64,000 nt of DNA, from contig CAMRHE010000330.1 in the NCBI GenBank assembly GCA_947044405.1, positions 1,116,001 through 1,180,000 of the forward strand. The letters run 5' to 3'. Shown piece after piece: positions 58,925-64,000 of this stretch. How positions within the stretch are numbered: the first letter of the stretch is position 1; the number at the start of each line of letters is the position of its first letter. Source of the stretch: Leptodactylus fallax. Its lineage: Eukaryota > Chordata > Amphibia > Anura > Leptodactylidae. Position numbers and translations under genes: made by a program. The notes below the pieces were generated by a model, which had not been told where the DNA came from, ran no database searches, and saw only the letters and a program-made list of their open reading frames with translations.

Positions 58925-59310
58925 ATGACCTATGTCCTGTTAGTGTTGATGCAAATTAGGGTAACACGGCATGACATACAGCACACAGAGACCCTGTTTA
59001 TTAGGCTAGTATACCCTATTTTGCATCATCGCTAAAGCTGAGGCCCCACAATGTGGAAAGACAGATTTTTTTGCTGCAGATTTTAATGCGCTTTTTTGAG
59101 CCAAAGCCAAGAATGGCTACAAAATGGAATTAAAAATATATAGGAAACTCTTATATTTCTACCTTCTGTTCAATCCCCACCTGGTTTGGCTCAAAAACCT
59201 CAGCAAAATCTGCAACAAAAAAAGCTGCGTTTCCAAAAACGTCCAAAAGGGTTTATATCTTTCGATAAGAAAAAAAAGGCCAAATCAGATGATTTATGTC
59301 ATCGGGATTT
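58925..59310. repeat. Dispersed repeat split by a GGCTGAGGCCCCAC-family MITE
   Basis: 'ggctagtataccctattttg' and, beyond the MITE, 'aaaagggtttatatctttcg' are contiguous in the relative at 51090-51235. The inserted MITE is 59032-59246. Confidence 0.6.
59032..59246. mobile_element. GGCTGAGGCCCCAC-family MITE (copy 4), nested
   Basis: Begins TAAAGCTGAGGCCCCACAAT and contains 'gagccaaagccaagaatggc' and 'aaaatctgcaacaaaaaaag'; the right end is worn ('tttccaaaaacgtcc'). The surrounding repeat reads through uninterrupted at 51.1 kb. Confidence 0.72.
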
Positions 59311-59721
59311 TCTTAAATCTCTGATATTTCTATTCTTAGGAGTCCAGTGGGTGGTTCTACCCAGTGATCCACAGATATCTCTGTAGACACACTCATAAAA
59401 TCGAAATCGTCAAGCAGAATTGTTGGTGCAATGTTTACAGTAGAAGCAAATTGGAAGAAATTTTACCAAATTTCATACAAACACTGCATAAAACAATCTG
59501 TGCAAAAACTGCATAGAAAGTAATATTTGTCTTGAATTTTAAATCTGCAGAATTTGAATTTGTGCTGTGAATTTTCACCACCATGGCAAAATCTGCAACA
59601 AAATCCTAGGCTAAATCCAAGTGTAAAACATGGGAAATTTTTCACTGATCCCACTGCAAATTCCATGGTGATATTTTCCATTGTAAATTACTGTACATTC
59701 TCTTTGTACATACCCTTAGAA
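59311..59721. other. Intronic DNA, nothing recognised
   Basis: No supported feature; 'aaaatctgcaacaaaatcc' near 59587 hints at another worn MITE. Confidence 0.3.
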
Positions 59722-60108
59722 TGATAAAAAAATATACACATTTTTTTTATTAAATGTTTAATTTTTATTAATTTTTTTTACAGGAGAAATACTACAATTA
59801 TATATCCATTTGGATGACGTTAGCACTCTTTAGATTTGTTTAACTCAAAGGGCCTTAATTCATTTCAAAATTTGTCAGATCTACAATATAACCAAAAAAG
59901 ATTTATTTAAATATTTTCAGATCAGACATCTTTTTTGGAGATATTGTAGATCTGACAAATTCTGAAATTAATTAAGGCCCTTTGAGTTAAACAAATCTAA
60001 AGAGTGCTAATGTCATCCAAATGGATATTTAATTGTAGTATTTCTCCTGTTTAAAAATTCAATAAAAATTAAACATTTAATTAAAAAGAAATGTTTATTT
60101 TTTTTATC
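59722..60108. mobile_element. AT-rich palindromic MITE, about 390 bp
   Basis: The arms mirror each other almost completely around about 59915: 'taaatgtttaatttttatt' against 'aataaaaattaaacattta', 'agcactctttagatttgtt' against 'aacaaatctaaagagtgct', and 'ttgtcagatctacaatat' against 'atattgtagatctgacaa'. The two arms differ at few sites, suggesting a fairly young insertion. Superfamily not assigned. Confidence 0.85.
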
Positions 60109-61154
60109 AAAATGTAATGGTATGTAGAATATGTCTTGTATAACCAGATACATATTCATACATGTGTCTCACACTAAGACAATTTCAGTAATTTTGACAG
60201 AACATACAAATGACACCCGGAAAGGTATTTTTTTTTATACCTGACTCCCATCTTCGATCATCACCTAACTATACCATGTAGCCCTATTCTTAAAATAAAA
60301 TTCCATTATCACCATTGCCAGAAAATGTAAAATAACTTATACTTTTAAGGTTAATATACTTAATTCTATGCTTCCTATCACTACATATTATTATCATTAT
60401 GAGATTAGTGGAAATATAAAAGCTAATACATCTATGAAAAATGCATTTCCTATGAGAGGCCTCTTTATGCACAAGGCACCAGCTCCTAAGTGTACTTTAC
60501 ATACCTAGCGCCTTGCAATAGATTCCATTTTTCATTATCTTTCAAACTCTTAGAGCATATCTCATTTTCTACAGTATGGTGATGCGTTATCATGCACGGA
60601 AGAGTTAAATGGGCTTGTGTGATCATCATGGTCTCCGTCCTCAGAACGATAATGCATCACTAATAATGACAATGCCTGTGTCTCTAGGTCGAAAGGGCTC
60701 AGAAAAACCAGTCATCCGATCCTCCATGCTACATTTGAAGAGATAATATTGTTTTTCCTGAAGGTTATTCTACTTTCAAACATTTGAAACTTTAGTTTTT
60801 GATATAAAAATCTCACTAAAAAGTATATATTTTATAGCCATGTCTGACCTAAATAATATAATATGTCTCAATAGAATATACAGAGTACAGGTGCATGTAC
60901 AGGTTATGTCTTTTAACAAGTGGAGAAGACCAGAAAATTTATTTCATAAATTTATTTTTCACTAGAATCCCATCCACTATGCAGTGACAGTAAAACACTG
61001 TGGTTTTTTCCGTGGCGTTTGTGCCACGGCCAAACCAAGGCATTTACACCATGTGGGGCCCTGCCTAAATAAAAATTCTGGAGCATCTTTTCTTGTAACT
61101 CTATGTTATGCTGTTCCTCTGTCATCCCTCCTAGAAATTTCTGAATTAATAGAT
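60109..61154. other. Intronic DNA, largely unique
   Basis: No repeat family or coding frame was recognised; 60490-60720 is a minor conserved-noncoding candidate. Confidence 0.3.
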
Positions 61155-61320
61155 AAGGAGGTGTTTAGAGATGAGCGAATTTCTCAAAAGTTCGATTTGA
61201 AGTTCTAAAAAAATTGGCTTCGATCCGAATTACTTCGCAGCGAATAAACTGCTATTTCCGGCCTTCAGAGAGCCGGGGTGGGAGGCAAAATGGAGGAAGC
61301 CCTTGGATGCCGCGGTCATG
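61155..61320. repeat. Dispersed repeat fragment starting 'tagagatgagcgaa'
   Basis: The 'tagagatgagcgaatttctc' start resembles 'tagagatgaccaaaccggtt' at about 41171, suggesting two members of one family. Ends are not defined. Confidence 0.4.
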
Positions 61321-61350
61321 TTTCTCTCTCTCTCTCTCTCTCTCTCTTCA
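61321..61350. repeat. (CT)n microsatellite
   Basis: About 13 CT units. Confidence 0.92.
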
Positions 61351-61489
61351 GCACGGACAACTTTTATTCATGTGGAAGGATCTGCTAACAAGCAAAGACA
61401 CGCCTACCCAATCACATCACTCGAATAACTACAATTTAAACACTATCTACTTGCCATACATACCAAAAATTGGTACCAATAAAAACTAA

Positions 61490-61975
61490 AACTTGCACCA
61501 CAAATAAAGAGCCCTTACATATCTTCGTCAACAAAACAGTAAAAAAGTTATAGGCGTAGATTACAGTAACCCCAGGAAAATCTTTCATTTTCAAAAAATT
61601 ACGTTTTATTAGTAAAGGCAGTAAAATGTAATAAAACCAATATAAATATGGATCGCTGTGATCGTAATGACCCCCCAGACAAAGTTGTCATGTCATTTTT
61701 AATGCAGAGTGAACGCTGTGAAAACAAAATGCAAAAAATAATGATAGTGGGTTTTTTCACATGGATCCGCCAAAAAGTTAATAAAAACTAATAAAAACAT
61801 TATATGTATCCCAAAAAGGTGCCAAATGAAAATACAACTCGTCACACAAAGAATAAGCCCTGATATAGCTACACTGGCAAAAAATTTAAAATTTATGAAT
61901 TTTGGAAGATGGAGAAAGAAAATATGAAAAAAGTCGCCGAGCATTAACATACAAACTACCCGGTTTCCTTATAGG
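61490..61975. repeat. Interior of a decayed DNA transposon
   Basis: Phrases such as 'aaaaagttataggcgtagat' and 'aatggatcgctgtgatcg'-like words, read with A-rich stretches, resemble common interior sequence of old frog DNA transposons. No ends or transposase are visible, so the call rests on texture. Confidence 0.35.
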
Positions 61976-63165
61976 GGTTATAAATTAACATTAAGTTCCT
62001 TTTTAGTAGTCTCTAGTCTTTTTTTCCATGTTGCACCAAGCTATGAGAACCCATTACGGCTCAGAAGAAGCACCTTTTCTGGGTACACTGTGCGCAGGAA
62101 ATCTACCAATCGGCTGGATATAACTATGACCACAATGATCACCCTCTTGAATATCACTCTCTTGCTTACTTTCTATCTCATCTTAGGACCCTTCATCCTA
62201 TTGGTGCTGCGACTCTGGTATTATAATGTCACTGACTATACCCTATCTCAAGTTAGTCTGGAAATCTGCTCACCTTGGGATCCTGTGAGAAAAGCGTCCC
62301 CTCTCACCTAAGTCTTTCCCTATATTCCTTCCCTTTGTTCCTCATCATTTCTTTAGCTAACCATCTAACTGACCCCCTTGCTCTTTGTAACCCACACCAG
62401 TACAGCACTGTTCCCCATATCATATGCCCCTCCCTTACGACTACAGATTTACTCTGGGCACAAAATATATGATGTCATCTATTGTGCTATGTCTTTTATG
62501 GCTCTTTTAGATAGATATGTATTTCTCTCACCTGACGAGACTGATTTTCTTGAAATTACAGCAGTTCTAATCCACCACCGATATTCACCTTAGTTTCTTA
62601 GAATATTGTGGTTGGCACTTTATAAAAGGGACTTTAATTAAGCCAGAATTAGCATTTGTCATTTTCCTTTCCCCACTTCTCTCCATGTCACAGAGAATGT
62701 GTTACTCAGTTGGAGGTGACAATGTGTGTACACAGACCAAAATCCCTCAAAGTAAAAAAAAAAAAAAAAATATTTGAAGTCATGTATTCTTTCAGTAGGA
62801 TTTTTCTAGGATTGTTTTTTTTTTTTTTTTTTTATATTTCAAATAGAATTTGCCTGTAACTCAAATTTACATGGAGCAGCCCTTGCCATAATAATCCTAG
62901 ATGGGTCCTCCTGTACGCTGAGGGCTCTGCCCAACCATAGAGAAAAAACCATAGAGAGCAGCAAACCACAGAGAAAATCAAAGGCTTGACGGGGCATTCA
63001 TACCACCCCAAAAATACAGATGGGATTCAATGGAAGCCTATGTCAATAAGGAGAACAGTACAGTTTCTAATATATCCACATCCATTAATGACCTCTGCTG
63101 TTTCAAAAGTTATGGTGTGTGGCCCTTAAAGAGTTTATCCTGGACCCAACACTACTGGCGGTGTA
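61976..63165. other. Intronic DNA, nothing firm
   Basis: A 73-codon plus-strand frame at 62090-62311 has a hydrophobic stretch but no recognised domain. A and T runs occur at 62755-62770 and 62817-62834. Confidence 0.3.
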
Positions 63166-63169
63166 TTCA

Positions 63170-63440
63170 CTGCAGCAGAAGGTGAAACTTGGGCAAATAG
63201 ATGATGCGCACCTGTTGTGGCAATTAAGAGCTTTACTCCTCCTGCTTGTCTTCAGGGTAGTGCTGAGGCGGTCATGTGATCTAGAGTCAGAGCATCATCA
63301 GGGGAGTCAAAGTAGAAGACTTTAGGCCTCAAGGCAGCGCTATTAAAAGCTCCTAATGTGCACAACAGGGGAGCAATATTTATATTAGTAAGTTTCACCT
63401 TCTGCGTTTCTGCAACGTGGGACCTCAGACTGAAGTAATT
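63170..63440. mobile_element. Palindromic MITE remnant
   Basis: 'gcagaaggtgaaacttggg' at about 63175 is matched by the inverse 'agtaagtttcaccttctgc' near 63388-63406, with further inverse words 'cacctgttgtgg' against 'gtgcacaacagggg'. The right edge 'caacgtgggacctcagac' resembles the GGCTGAGGCCCCAC family. Confidence 0.5.
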
Positions 63441-64000
63441 CACACTTTTTAAGTTCTGAATCTGCTGCTTAAAGTGGTCATGATAAAGTGGGGCCCCATT
63501 GCAAGTTTTGCTATAGGGCCCCATGATTATTTGTTACCCCCTGACTGTATTACATGACCAATGCCTGAAAAACATTTAAAAGGTGGAATTACATGTTATC
63601 TTGACATGATTTTTTTGCATGCAACTCTTCCTATTACCATTATTGCTGTAACAAAGTTGCATGAAGGCGCAGTGAGATTTCTTTGATATCTCATAACTGT
63701 GTGAGAACTTTTTGTTTTCTAAGTTTACCAGGTCGCCATACAACAGCCCTGTCTCTTTAAGTGTCTCAGTGTCTGCAAGCCTTTCATTATCAGCTGGTTA
63801 ATATATGTAGCACCTCCAACATAATAACATGTTTAAGAGACATAACAGAACAATTCAGTCTGATTACATTCTCAAATAAACCCGTTCACATGAATTTTAT
63901 GTGAATGTTCTACCTGGAATGAAATGACACTTCTTAAGCTGCACTAGGTATTGTACCAGCTTAGACTTGACAGATGATGTCATTTGAAATGCCTGATATG
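63441..64000. other. Intronic DNA, nothing recognised
   Basis: No supported feature to the window end. Confidence 0.3.

Noticed and set aside
62090..62311. 73-codon plus-strand frame with a hydrophobic, membrane-like stretch, superficially like the tail of a retroviral envelope protein
   Set aside because: No flanking LTRs, no other retroviral gene remnants and no upstream continuation of the frame. The hydrophobic stretch alone is not enough.

Overview
This window looks like amphibian nuclear DNA, most likely from an advanced (neobatrachian) frog. The grounds are an AT-rich, intron-dominated layout, many TTAAAGG-ended T2/Kolobok-type MITEs, many short palindromic MITEs with GGTTCACAC or GGCTGAGGCCCCAC ends, L2-like and other non-LTR retrotransposon fragments, hAT and Tc1-like remnants, and one vertebrate protein-coding exon. 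The species cannot be fixed from the sequence alone.

The only convincing host coding sequence is one 905-bp exon at 44100-45004 on the minus strand. It encodes both double-stranded-RNA-binding domains of ADARB2 (ADAR3/RED2), the brain-type, editing-inactive member of the ADAR family. It has a clear acceptor and donor. ADARB2 introns are known to be very long in vertebrates, so all or nearly all of the rest is probably ADARB2 intron: 45005-64000 lies upstream of the exon in transcript order and 1-44099 lies downstream. No other exon, RNA gene, CRISPR array or prokaryotic-type feature was recognised.

Layout in brief. 1-5.9 kb: mostly unique intron with three MITEs. 5.97-6.98 kb: a long, nearly perfect inverted repeat whose centre carries a hammerhead-like motif. 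7-17 kb: unique DNA with T2-type and palindromic MITEs. 17.2-17.8 kb: a 72-bp minisatellite. 18.7-19.6 and 31.3-32.6 kb: two young L2-like copies in opposite orientation. 24.1-25.4 kb: a hAT element with a 31-bp internal tandem repeat. 25.5-26.1 kb: a decayed LINE 3' end. 27.3-29.1 kb: a long-terminal-inverted-repeat element with two MITEs inside. 41.4-42.4 kb: a nearly 1-kb TCTA microsatellite field. 45.5-48.8 kb: a MITE cluster beside the exon. 49.3-50.2 kb: a Tc1-like deletion derivative. 52.9-54.4 kb: a three-part nest in which a Tc1-like fossil is interrupted by a 179-bp hAT MITE and by a Penelope-like, hammerhead-ribozyme-bearing inverted dimer, each with its target-site duplication. 55-60 kb: more MITEs and a second 31-bp-repeat hAT element.

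The most noteworthy signals are the hammerhead ribozyme fold in the 53.4-54.3 kb element, the 1-kb palindrome at 6 kb, and the recurrence of a 31-bp tandem unit at several separate loci, two of them hAT elements bounded by TSDs. Several intron stretches free of repeats are candidates for conserved noncoding elements, but that needs alignment. Boundaries of repeats were set by eye from internal alignments within this window; family names beyond the superfamily level are not claimed.
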